A stretch of 6,746 bases of DNA from Oscillospiraceae bacterium (lineage in GTDB: Bacteria > Bacillota > Clostridia > Oscillospirales > Oscillospiraceae), in the NCBI GenBank assembly GCA_017538775.1, contig JAFYIF010000318.1, positions 1 to 6,746 of the forward strand, in the 5' to 3' direction. Of the stretch, positions 1-5,596 are shown piece after piece (the stretch's first letter is position 1; the number at the start of each line of letters is the position of its first letter). The position numbers and the translations under genes are program-made. The notes under the pieces are model-generated. The model saw only the letters and a list, made by a program, of their open reading frames with translations. It was not told where the DNA came from and did no database searches.

Positions 1-549
1 CAGCAGCTTCAGATCCATCTTTGCCATGATGGAGTAGATGGGCAGGACCATATAGGGCAGATAGTCGTAGACCATGCCGATGACCACCGCGCTCTCCGTG
101 CCGATGATGTGGACCCGGCCCAGGCCCAGGCCGCTCAGGACCCCGTTCAGGATGCCGGTGTCCTGGAGGATGGTCATCCAGGCGTAGGTGCGGATCAGGA
201 AGTTCATCCACATGGGGATCATGATCAGGGTCATCATCAGCTTCTGCCGCCGGGCGCTGGCCCGGGCCATGAAGTAGGCCAGCGGATAGCCCAGCAGCAG
301 GCAGATCACCGTGGAGATCACGGCCAGCTTGAGGCTGCGCCAGAAGATCACCAGATAGGTGCGGACCTCCTTGCCCTCCACGGTGCTGGTGGCGGTGAAG
401 AAGCGGGTGATGTTGTCAAAGGTGAAGGCGAAGGCGTTGTCCGTGAAGGCGTAGTAGGCCACGAAGATCAGCGGCACCAGGATGAACAGCAGCGCCCAGA
501 CGCTGTAGGGGGCCAGGGCCGCCCCGCCCAGCTTGTGAGATTTTGTCAT
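1..549 (-). CDS. potB: Spermidine/putrescine-type ABC transporter permease PotB (3' part outside window)
   Basis: Inner-membrane permease subunit of a polyamine-type ABC importer; with a PotC partner it would form the channel driven by PotA. The visible 183 residues begin [10 protein letters not shown] first hydrophobic segment covers about residues 8-32, followed by an external loop with [12 protein letters not shown]. Further membrane segments lie at about 72-95 ([19 protein letters not shown]), 105-125 ([20 protein letters not shown]) and 153-173. The motifs [18 protein letters not shown] and [12 protein letters not shown] are those of PotB/CysT-like permeases. The frame is open at base 1, and the sequence stops just before the expected EAA loop that docks on the ATPase. 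The start ATG overlaps the potA stop by four bases (ATGA), implying translational coupling. The potC and potD partners normally follow and would lie beyond the left edge. The substrate is inferred from family resemblance only. Confidence 0.93.
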   Translation of the reverse strand, partial: MTKSHKLGGAALAPYSVWALLFILVPLIFVAYYAFTDNAFAFTFDNITRFFTATSTVEGKEVRTYLVIFWRSLKLAVISTVICLLLGYPLAYFMARASARRQKLMMTLIMIPMWMNFLIRTYAWMTILQDTGILNGVLSGLGLGRVHIIGTESAVVIGMVYDYLPYMVLPIYSIMAKMDLKLL

Positions 550-1673
550 GCCTCGTCCTCGCTTTCTTCCTCCCCCGGCTGGCTCAGCTCGTCCAGCTCG
601 TTGGAGAAGGAGGAATAGTCGCCGTACAGCCCAGAATACTCGCTCTTTTTCATGATGTGGATGGCGTCCGGGTCGATGGACAGGCCGATGCGCTCGTCCA
701 CGTCCACGAAGTCCGTGGTCTGGATCATCCACTTGAAGCCGCCGATGTCCACGATGACCTCATAGTGGACGCCCATGAAGGTGACGCTGGTGACCACGCC
801 GCAGAGCATCCCCCGCTCCGGGGCGACGATGTCCACGTCCTCCGGGCGCACCACCACGTCCACCGGCTCCCGGGGCGCGAAGCCCTTGTCCACGCACTGG
901 AAGGTGTGGCCGGAGAAGCGGACCTTCAGGTCGTCCAGCATCACGCCGTCCAGGATGTTGCTCTCTCCGATGAAGTCCGCCACAAAGGCGTTCTTCGGCT
1001 CGTTGTAGATGTCCACCGGGGTGCCGATCTGCTGGATGCGCCCCTCGCTCATCACCACGATGGTGTCCGACATGGTGAGGGCCTCCTCCTGGTCGTGGGT
1101 GACGAAGATGAAGGTGATGCCGGTGGCCTTCTGGATCTTTTTCAGCTCCTGCTGCATGTCCTTGCGCAGCTTCAGGTCCAGGGCCCCCAGGGGTTCGTCC
1201 AGCAGCAGCACCTTGGGCCGGTTGACCAGGGCCCGGGCGATGGCGACGCGCTGCTGCTGGCCGCCGGAGAGGCTGGTGACCCGCCGGTGGGCGAAGCCGG
1301 AGAGCATCACCAGCTGGAGCATCTCGTGGACCTTTTCCTCGATCTCCGCTTTGGGCACCCGGCGCTCCCGCAGGGGGAAGGCCACGTTCTCAAAGACGTT
1401 CAGATGGGGAAACAGGGCGTATTTCTGGAACACCGTGTTGACGTTCCGCTTGTGGGGCGGCACGTCGTTGATGCGCTCGCCCATGAAAACCACATCCCCG
1501 GCGTCGGGGTGCTCGAAGCCGCCGATGATGCGGAGCGTGGTGGTCTTGCCGCAGCCGCTGGGGCCCAGCAGGGTCAGGAACTCGTTGTCGTAGATGTCCA
1601 GGTCGATGCCGTCCAGCACCGTCTCCCCGTCATAGCTCTTGCTGATGTGCTTCAGTTCGATGATTTTTTTCAT
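546..1673 (-). CDS. potA: Spermidine/putrescine-type ABC transporter ATP-binding protein PotA
   Basis: Cytoplasmic ATPase that powers polyamine-type import through PotB/PotC. The 375-residue product has a complete nucleotide-binding domain: Walker [10 protein letters not shown] (37-45), Q-loop Q83, signature LSGGQQQR (135-142), Walker B VLLLDEP (155-161), D-loop ALD (164-166) and switch H193. A TOBE-type regulatory domain follows (about 230-345; [21 protein letters not shown]). Length fits the PotA family. The start is the ATG of [14 protein letters not shown], with GAGAGG about 6 bases upstream. An in-frame GTG at 1862 would add 63 residues without family character and would read through the leader terminator, so it was not used. 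The last 25 residues form an unusual acidic tail ([11 protein letters not shown]); its GAG/GAA codons also supply the Shine-Dalgarno for potB. First gene of the operon; expression probably depends on the terminator-bearing leader upstream. Confidence 0.95.
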   Translation of the reverse strand: MKKIIELKHISKSYDGETVLDGIDLDIYDNEFLTLLGPSGCGKTTTLRIIGGFEHPDAGDVVFMGERINDVPPHKRNVNTVFQKYALFPHLNVFENVAFPLRERRVPKAEIEEKVHEMLQLVMLSGFAHRRVTSLSGGQQQRVAIARALVNRPKVLLLDEPLGALDLKLRKDMQQELKKIQKATGITFIFVTHDQEEALTMSDTIVVMSEGRIQQIGTPVDIYNEPKNAFVADFIGESNILDGVMLDDLKVRFSGHTFQCVDKGFAPREPVDVVVRPEDVDIVAPERGMLCGVVTSVTFMGVHYEVIVDIGGFKWMIQTTDFVDVDERIGLSIDPDAIHIMKKSEYSGLYGDYSSFSNELDELSQPGEEESEDEA

Positions 1674-1700
1674 GCTGTCCTCTCCGCTCTCCGCATCCGC

Positions 1701-1714
1701 GCCCCCCGGGGGGC
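1701..1714. repeat. Perfect 14-bp GC palindrome between the leader terminator and the potA RBS
   Basis: GCCCCCCGGGGGGC is fully self-complementary. It sits between the T-tract of the leader terminator and the potA Shine-Dalgarno. In RNA it could form a short hairpin (GCCCC/GGGGC with a CCGG loop) close to the ribosome-binding site. It may be a structural element or simply GC-rich sequence. Confidence 0.45.
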
Positions 1715-1760
1715 AAAACAAAACAGGCGATACGCCCGCTCGCTGTGGCATATCACCTGT
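1715..1760 (-). terminator. Intrinsic terminator/attenuator in the potA leader
   Basis: On the minus strand ACAGGTGATATGCC (1760-1747) pairs with GGCGTATCGCCTGT (1736-1723) around a 10-base loop. All 14 pairs form in RNA, two as U-G wobbles, whereas the plus strand would have A-C mismatches, so the structure suits leftward transcription. TTTGTTTT (1722-1715) follows directly. It ends about 42 bases before the potA start. A second ACAGGC copy (1773-1768) could also pair with the GCCTGT of the 3' arm and so act as an antiterminator. Confidence 0.75.
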
Positions 1761-1884
1761 GAAAGCTGCCTGTCCCCTGGGCGCTGCGCGCCGGGTCTCC
1801 GGTGGATTGTCAAGAGTTTTTGCAGCAAAGATGTCTTTACCGACTCTTATTGACCATTTCACAAGTTGTATGCCCCGACGGGCA

Positions 1885-1903
1885 TTGGTTATAAAGTAAC
1901 CAA
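1885..1903. promoter_or_regulatory. Operator-like inverted repeat upstream of potA
   Basis: TTGGTTA (1885-1891) and TAACCAA (1897-1903) are perfect inverted arms of 7 bp around TAAAG. This AT-rich palindrome stands out in a GC-rich setting and is flanked by a second inverted repeat (ATGCCC/GGGCAT, 1870-1885) and by AAGTTG/CAACTT (1863-1868/1901-1906). On the minus strand it contains TATAAC, which resembles a -10 element but has no fitting -35. It could be a repressor site or a leader RNA hairpin; the sequence does not decide. Confidence 0.4.
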
Positions 1904-2069
1904 CTTAGAAACTGAGCTTTTAACTCAATCAATAAGGCAACACGCGGTTGCCTGCCGCGTTCCGCGGCACAGTTCGGCATCTGACCCGGCTGTCCGTATG
2001 GCCTCGGCCCCGGCGGGGCGGTCAAAAGTATCCTGCTTCGGAAAAACCCTTCCAATACAGATTAAGAAT

Positions 2070-2098
2070 ACTTTACATCAATCCGGCCCCGCTGTCAA
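2070..2098 (-). promoter_or_regulatory. Sigma-70-like promoter, likely for the potAB leader
   Basis: Minus strand: consensus -35 TTGACA (2098-2093), a 17-base spacer, then TAAAGT (2075-2070; four of six matches to TATAAT). Expected start near 2063, pointing at potA. It lies about 100 bases downstream of the hicB stop, so potAB can be transcribed independently of hicAB. Confidence 0.55.
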
Positions 2099-2196
2099 TC
2101 ATGCAATTCGACGGAATCCGCCAGCGGCGGCGCGGCGCTTTTGTCGGCGGGGAGCAAATGTTCTGATTCTCTGACGCATTCTCCGGCCCTTTTGAC

Positions 2197-2541
2197 TCAT
2201 GTCCTTGCGGACAGCAGAGCATGCTCCAAGGCGCTGGAGACATACTGATTCAGCGACAGCCCCTCCTGCGCCGCCCGGATGGAAACGCTCCGGTGCAGTT
2301 CCGGGGAGATGCGGACGTTGAAACTGCCTTTGAACTCCCTGTCCGGTTCCCGTCCCGTCCGGCGGCACATGTCGAGGTAGTTGTCGATGCTTTGATGAAA
2401 CATCTCTTCCAACTCCGCCACCGACGTTCCGTGGAAATACAGCGCGTCCGCAATGCCGTATACCTTCCCGACAAACAGCGCATCGTCGCTGTCATATTCG
2501 ATCTGTGCATGATAACCCTGATATTCCATCATTCTGCCCAT
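2197..2541 (-). CDS. hicB: HicB-family antitoxin (RNase H-like fold plus ribbon-helix-helix)
   Basis: Antitoxin of a type II toxin-antitoxin pair; it should bind and neutralise HicA and repress the operon through its DNA-binding domain. The 114-residue protein starts MGRMMEYQGYHAQIEYDSDDALFVGKVYGI, the HicB N-terminal fold, with YFHGTSVAELEEMFHQSIDNYL completing it (about 5-66). FKGSFNVRISPELHRSV, then AAQEGLSLNQYVSSALEHAL (70-110) is a ribbon-helix-helix DNA-binding domain. Start chosen at 2541 because GGGAGG lies 8 bases upstream, directly after the hicA stop; ATGs at 2532 and 2529 are possible but worse placed. It follows hicA with a 14-base gap, so the two are co-transcribed. Codon use looks less GC-biased than in pcrA or potA, consistent with an acquired module. 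No clear terminator follows it. Confidence 0.92.
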   Translation of the reverse strand: MGRMMEYQGYHAQIEYDSDDALFVGKVYGIADALYFHGTSVAELEEMFHQSIDNYLDMCRRTGREPDREFKGSFNVRISPELHRSVSIRAAQEGLSLNQYVSSALEHALLSART

Positions 2542-2555
2542 CTCGGATGCCTCCC

Positions 2556-2813
2556 TCAGATTTCCCCGATCTCAGTCAAAAAAGCGATGACCGCCTTGAC
2601 CTGATACAAATAAAGCTCTTTTCCCGGATGCGGCGCGTCAAACTGAATGGCCCTGCCCGTGGGAACATGGCGGTATCCGATGCCCGAACCGCGTCCGCCC
2701 TGATACTTTTCACAGTTGCATTTCCCCATCAGCGCGTCCAGCTCTCTGACCGTGAAGTTGCGGGGCAAGGGTCTGGTTGTGAGTTTCAAAACCAGCGTCT
2801 GTTTTGTCGGCAT
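2556..2813 (-). CDS. hicA: HicA-family toxin (putative mRNA interferase, variant active-site region)
   Basis: Predicted toxin partner of the adjacent hicB product. HicA proteins are small double-stranded-RNA-binding-fold ribonucleases that act on mRNA. The 85-residue product contains FTVRELDALMGKCNCEKYQ (20-38), then GGRGSGIGYRHVPTGRAIQF (39-58), PHPGKEL (61-67) and YQVKAVIAFLTEIGEI (70-85). The order of strand, PHPGKEL turn and C-terminal helix matches HicA. The segment where classical HicA has Gly-Ser-His reads Gly-Ser-Gly here, and the nearest histidine is H49 (YRHV), so catalysis may use another residue or belong to a divergent subgroup. Start at 2813 is supported by AGGAGG 9 bases upstream. 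The reading frame stays open to an ATG at 2852, which would add 13 residues but lies within the -10 element. Toxin-before-antitoxin order is usual for hicAB. Confidence 0.85.
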   Translation of the reverse strand: MPTKQTLVLKLTTRPLPRNFTVRELDALMGKCNCEKYQGGRGSGIGYRHVPTGRAIQFDAPHPGKELYLYQVKAVIAFLTEIGEI

Positions 2814-2830
2814 GGGATCTCGCCTCCTGT

Positions 2831-2851
2831 TGCAACCGGAATCCAGTTGCA
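2831..2851. promoter_or_regulatory. Probable HicB operator, 21-bp palindrome
   Basis: TGCAAC (2831-2836) and GTTGCA (2846-2851) are perfect inverted arms, and inside them GGA/TCC (2838-2840/2842-2844) extend the symmetry around a central A at 2841. Nine of ten base pairs match. The site begins at the edge of the -10 element and spans the expected transcription start of hicAB, the right position for repression by a ribbon-helix-helix protein such as HicB. Binding is inferred. Confidence 0.65.
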
Positions 2852-2880
2852 TAATATCATGTCCGCGCGGTGTTTGTCAA
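2851..2880 (-). promoter_or_regulatory. Sigma-70-like promoter of hicAB
   Basis: Minus strand: consensus TTGACA (2880-2875), an 18-base spacer, and TATTAT (2856-2851; five of six matches to TATAAT). Transcription should begin near 2844, giving a leader of about 30 bases before hicA. The spacer contains the palindrome CCGCGCGG (2863-2870). Confidence 0.75.
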
Positions 2881-2889
2881 GCGGTCTGG

Positions 2890-2906
2890 CGCTGCGGGAA
2901 GCAGCG
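2890..2906 (-). other. Hairpin between pcrA and the hicAB promoter
   Basis: CGCTGC (2890-2895) and GCAGCG (2901-2906) form a perfect 6-bp stem with a 5-base loop, about 70 bases after the pcrA stop. No T-tract follows on the minus strand, so it is at best a weak or factor-dependent end for the pcrA transcript. No better terminator is visible in this gap. Confidence 0.3.
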
Positions 2907-2974
2907 TCCCGCTCCACACAGAGAACGAAGGGGAAACCGACCGGAATGCGCCAGAGAGCCCCATCCCTTTTGCC

Positions 2975-5332
2975 TCATTCTCCGACCTTCGTCATCAGCC
3001 GCCCCGCGGCGCGGAGCATCAGGCGTTTTGTGCCCACTTTCTCGAACTGGATCTCCACCAGGTGGTCTCCGCCCATGGGGGTCAGGGCCAGGATCTTGCC
3101 GCGGCCAAAGCTCTTGTGGTCCACGGTGTCGCCCTTCCGGAAGGCCGGGGGCGGGGCGCTGGCGGTGGCGGGGGTGATGACCGGGCGAATGGGGCGGGGG
3201 CTTGCTGCGGGCTTGCCCGGGCGCTGGGCGAGAAGGGGCGGCTTGGGCGCGCCGTCGCGCTGGAGGTGTTCCGCCGGGATCTCCTCCACGAAGCGGCTGA
3301 GGCGGTTGCTGCCGGTCCTGCCGAAGAGCATCCGCTGGCGGGCGCAGGTGATGTACAGCTTCTGCATGGCCCGGGTGATGGCGACGTAGGCCAGGCGGCG
3401 CTCCTCCTCCATCTCCTCCGGCTCGCCCACGGCCCGGCTGCCGGGGAAGATGCCCTCCTCGGCCCCCACCAGGAAGACCACCGGGAACTCCAGGCCCTTG
3501 GCGGAGTGGACGGTCATCAGCACCACGCTGTCGGCCTCCGCCTCCATCCGGTCCAGGTCCGTGTACAGGGCCACCTCGTCCAGGAAGCCGTGGAGGCTGC
3601 CGTCCCCGGTCTCGTGGATGAAGCTCAGGATGTTGCTTTTCAGCTCCCCGATGTTCTCCAGCCGGGCGGCGTTCTCCGGCGTGTTCTTCTCCTTCAGCAT
3701 GGCCGCGTAGCCGCTGCGCTCCAGCAGGGCGTCGTAGACCGCGTCCAGGGGCTCCGTTTCGCTCATGGTCCGCAGCTGCTCCAGCATCTCCGTGAATTGC
3801 AGCAGCTTCGGGGCGGCCCGCTGGAGCGCCGGACGCCGGTCCGCCGTGGAGATGACCGCGTAGAGGCTCACGCCCTCCTGCCGGGCCAGCTCCGTGGCCC
3901 GCTCCACCGTGGTCGGGCCGATGCCCCGGGGCGGGACGTTCAGGATGCGCAGCGCTCGCAGGTCGTCCCCCGGGTTTGCCAGGACCGAGAGATAGCTCAG
4001 CATGTCCTTGACCTCCGCCCGGTCGAAGAACTTCATCCCGCCGTAGACCCGGTAGGGGATGCCCTGGCGCTTGAAGGCGTATTCCAGCTGGTTGCTCTGG
4101 GCGTTCATGCGGTAGAGCACCGCGTGCTGGCCCCAGGGGATGCCCCGGGCGTAGTCGGCCAGGATGCAGTCGGCCACGAAGCGGGCCTCCTCGTTCTCGT
4201 TGGCGGCGGTGTGAAGGCGGACGCGCTCGCCCCCCTCCCGCTCGGTCCAGAGGCGCTTGCCACGGCGCTCGGTGTTGTTGCGGATGACGCCGTTGGCCGC
4301 CTCCAGGATGTGGGCGGTGGAGCGGTAGTTCCGTTCCAGCTTGATGACCCGGGCCTGGGGGTACTGCTTTTCAAAGTCCAGGATGTTGCGGATGGTGGCC
4401 CCCCGGAATTTGTAAATGCTCTGGTCGTCGTCCCCCACCACGCAGAGGTTCTCATAGCCCCCGGCCAGCAGACTGGTCAGCAGATATTGCAGGTGGTTGG
4501 TGTCCTGATACTCGTCCACCAGCACGTGCAGGAACTTCCGCTGATAGTATGCCCGCACGTCCTCGAAGTCCTGGAGCAGCTTCACGGTCCAGAGGATCAG
4601 GTCGTCGAAGTCCAGGGCGTCGGCCTCCCGCAGACGGCGCTCATAGGCGGCGTAGACCTCCGCAGCCCGCTTGCGCCGGGGGTCGTAGCTGAAGCGGGCG
4701 CGCTCGGCGAGGGCCTCCGGCGTCAGCAGCTCGCCCTTGGCCGAAGAGATCACCGACAGGACCCAGCGGGGCGGGAAGAGCTTTTCGTCCAGGTCCAGCT
4801 CGTGCAGCAGCTTTTTCACCAGGCTCTGGGAGTCGGAGGCGTCGTAGATCGTGAAATTGCGGGAGAAGCCCAGGCGGTCGGCCTCTCGCCGCAGGATGCG
4901 GACGCAGGCGGAGTGGAAGGTCTGGGCCCAGATGTCCCCCGCCGCCGTGGCCCCCAGGGCCTGTTCCAGCCGCCGCTTCAGCTCGTCGGCGGCCTTGTTC
5001 GTGAAGGTGATGGCCAGAATACGCCAGGGCGGCACCGGCTCCACCGCCGCCAGAGCCTCGCTGCCCTCGGCCATGGACTCCAGACAGGCCAGGTCCCGCT
5101 CCGTGGCCTCCTCGGGCACGAAGTCGCTGTCCGCCCCCGCGCCGTAGCGGATCAGGTTCACGATGCGCTGGATCAGCACCGTGGTCTTCCCGCTGCCCGC
5201 CCCGGCCAGCAACAGCAGCGGCCCCTGGGTCGTCAGCACCGCCTCCCGCTGCTCCGGGTTCAGAAAGGCGAAGTCCTGCGCAATGCGCCGCCGGCGCGCC
5301 TCGATGTATCGGTTTCGAAATTCGTTCGTCAT
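2975..5332 (-). CDS. pcrA: ATP-dependent DNA helicase PcrA (UvrD/Rep family, SF1A)
   Basis: A 3'-to-5' DNA helicase/translocase of Gram-positive bacteria, used in excision repair, control of recombination and resolving conflicts with RNA polymerase. The 785-residue product is full length. Visible motifs: Q motif LNPEQREAV (24-32), Walker A AGAGSGKTT (43-51), motif Ia ILAITFTNKAADEL (105-118), DEYQDTN (273-279), motif III VVGDDDQSIYKFRGA (298-312), motif IV IKLERNYRS (330-338), motif V VLMTVHSAKGLEFP (604-617) and motif VI ERRLAYVAITRA (644-655). A proline-rich linker (about 690-730) leads to a Tudor-like domain (732-783; KGDTVDHKSFGRGKIL), the RNA-polymerase-binding module of PcrA. Between Walker A and motif Ia is an acidic insertion of about 30 residues compared with Bacillus PcrA. 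Start: ATG at 5332 with GGGAG upstream; the in-frame TTG at 5344 lies before that site and was rejected. Single-gene unit with its own leader. Confidence 0.96.
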   Translation of the reverse strand: MTNEFRNRYIEARRRRIAQDFAFLNPEQREAVLTTQGPLLLLAGAGSGKTTVLIQRIVNLIRYGAGADSDFVPEEATERDLACLESMAEGSEALAAVEPVPPWRILAITFTNKAADELKRRLEQALGATAAGDIWAQTFHSACVRILRREADRLGFSRNFTIYDASDSQSLVKKLLHELDLDEKLFPPRWVLSVISSAKGELLTPEALAERARFSYDPRRKRAAEVYAAYERRLREADALDFDDLILWTVKLLQDFEDVRAYYQRKFLHVLVDEYQDTNHLQYLLTSLLAGGYENLCVVGDDDQSIYKFRGATIRNILDFEKQYPQARVIKLERNYRSTAHILEAANGVIRNNTERRGKRLWTEREGGERVRLHTAANENEEARFVADCILADYARGIPWGQHAVLYRMNAQSNQLEYAFKRQGIPYRVYGGMKFFDRAEVKDMLSYLSVLANPGDDLRALRILNVPPRGIGPTTVERATELARQEGVSLYAVISTADRRPALQRAAPKLLQFTEMLEQLRTMSETEPLDAVYDALLERSGYAAMLKEKNTPENAARLENIGELKSNILSFIHETGDGSLHGFLDEVALYTDLDRMEAEADSVVLMTVHSAKGLEFPVVFLVGAEEGIFPGSRAVGEPEEMEEERRLAYVAITRAMQKLYITCARQRMLFGRTGSNRLSRFVEEIPAEHLQRDGAPKPPLLAQRPGKPAASPRPIRPVITPATASAPPPAFRKGDTVDHKSFGRGKILALTPMGGDHLVEIQFEKVGTKRLMLRAAGRLMTKVGE

Positions 5333-5342
5333 GGCAACTCCC

Positions 5343-5365
5343 AAAAAACGGCGGCGGCGCCGCCG
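5343..5365 (-). terminator. Terminator-like hairpin directly before the pcrA ribosome-binding site
   Basis: On the minus strand CGGCGGC (5365-5359) and GCCGCCG (5355-5349) form a perfect 7-bp GC stem with a 3-base loop, followed at once by TTTTTT (5348-5343) and then GGGAG and the pcrA ATG at 5332. It has the form of an intrinsic terminator only 10 bases from the start codon. It may attenuate pcrA, or end leftward transcripts arriving from the intergenic region. Confidence 0.6.
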
Positions 5366-5407
5366 GAATGATCCTTTTCCGGTCCGCTCTTTCGCGGCCT
5401 CGCAGAG

Positions 5408-5429
5408 TTCCGCGCCCGCAGGCGCGGAA
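5408..5429. repeat. Stem-loop 1 of intergenic cluster
   Basis: TTCCGCGCC (5408-5416) and GGCGCGGAA (5421-5429) form a perfect 9-bp inverted repeat around CGCA. No T-tract follows on either strand, so it is not a typical terminator. It lies in the space between divergent pcrA and the esterase. Confidence 0.65.
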
Positions 5430-5444
5430 TAAAATCAAAATCCA

Positions 5445-5475
5445 TTTTTGCCGGAAACCGCGTTTTCGGCAAAAA
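5445..5475. repeat. Stem-loop 2 of intergenic cluster
   Basis: TTTTTGCCG (5445-5453) and CGGCAAAAA (5467-5475) are perfect inverted arms. Inside them AAAC/GTTT (5455-5458/5462-5465) pair around CGC, and G5454-T5466 would be a G-U wobble in plus-strand RNA, giving a continuous 14-bp stem. The T-run precedes and the A-run follows the stem, the reverse of a terminator. Confidence 0.65.
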
Positions 5476-5480
5476 TACTT

Positions 5481-5521
5481 CTCGCGGAGCGAGTGTCCCC
5501 AAAGGGGGCGCTCGCGGAGCG
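5481..5521. repeat. Stem-loop 3 with direct repeat CTCGCGGAGCG
   Basis: CTCGCGGAGCG occurs twice, 30 bases apart (5481-5491 and 5511-5521). Between and overlapping the copies, GCGAGTGTCCCC (5489-5500) pairs with GGGGGCGCTCGC (5504-5515) around AAA: 12 pairs in plus-strand RNA, two of them U-G wobbles. Each direct repeat also contains GCGGAGC, a small GNA-loop mini-hairpin. Confidence 0.6.
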
Positions 5522-5529
5522 CATCCCCC

Positions 5530-5564
5530 TCCTTTCAGAACCCAGCGAAGCGGTTCTGAAAGGA
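5530..5564. repeat. Stem-loop 4, 13-bp inverted repeat with GCGAAGC loop
   Basis: TCCTTTCAGAACC (5530-5542) and GGTTCTGAAAGGA (5552-5564) are perfect 13-bp inverted arms. The loop holds GCGAAGC (5545-5551), known as an exceptionally stable DNA mini-hairpin. On the plus strand AGCGC and then TTTTATTTT (5570-5578) follow, so it could end a rightward transcript, but no plus-strand gene lies upstream in the window. Confidence 0.65.
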
Positions 5565-5596
5565 AGCGCTTTTATTTTACCTTTTTCGCAAAAGAA

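Larger units (their letters stand above)
1674..2063 (-). other. Long hairpin-rich untranslated leader of potA (candidate regulatory RNA)
   Basis: No convincing gene is seen between hicB and potA. If transcription starts near 2063, the potA mRNA carries about 390 leader bases. Read on the minus strand, successive hairpins can be drawn: 2055-2038 (TTGGAA/TTCCGA), 2019-2007 (GCCCC/GGGGC), 1969-1953 (TGCCGCG/CGCGGCA), 1952-1936 (GGCAAC/GTTGCC), 1903-1885 (TTGGTTA/TAACCAA), 1885-1870 (ATGCCC/GGGCAT; shares base 1885 with the previous one), and the terminator at 1760-1715. The layout of structured RNA then terminator then start codon is that of a riboswitch or attenuator. I recognise no known riboswitch consensus in it, and some of these palindromes could be protein-binding DNA sites. 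Confidence 0.45.

Noticed and set aside
1768..1776. Nine-base match GGGACAGGC between the potA leader (minus) and the putative small RNA (plus, near 6582)
   Set aside because: A match of this length between GC-rich stretches is expected by chance, and identical rather than complementary sequence gives no pairing.
1785..1813. TTGACA on the minus strand (1813-1808) as a potA promoter
   Set aside because: The -10 position 17 bases on is GC-only (CGCGCA region); no TATAAT-like element at any normal spacing.
543..1853. Plus-strand open frame of 436 codons opposite potA
   Set aside because: Antisense to a clear ABC ATPase gene, with a compositionally odd His/Val/Asp-rich translation and no recognisable motif.
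1674..1862. Upstream GTG start extending PotA by 63 residues
   Set aside because: The extension crosses the leader terminator hairpin, has no family similarity and lacks a convincing ribosome-binding site; the ATG at 1673 has one and matches the family N-terminus.
1837..2055. Minus-strand 72-codon frame in the potA leader
   Set aside because: Starts with TTG only about 8 bases after the predicted transcription start, without a ribosome-binding site; the translation resembles nothing known.
2870..5371. Plus-strand open frame of 833 codons opposite pcrA
   Set aside because: It lies antisense to a complete, motif-verified helicase; its His/Gln/Val-rich, low-complexity translation is the usual shadow of GC-biased codons. 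No ribosome-binding site or family motif.
5408..5564. CRISPR-like array
   Set aside because: The stem-loops differ in sequence and length, with only one 11-base direct repeat pair; there are no regular spacers or cas genes.
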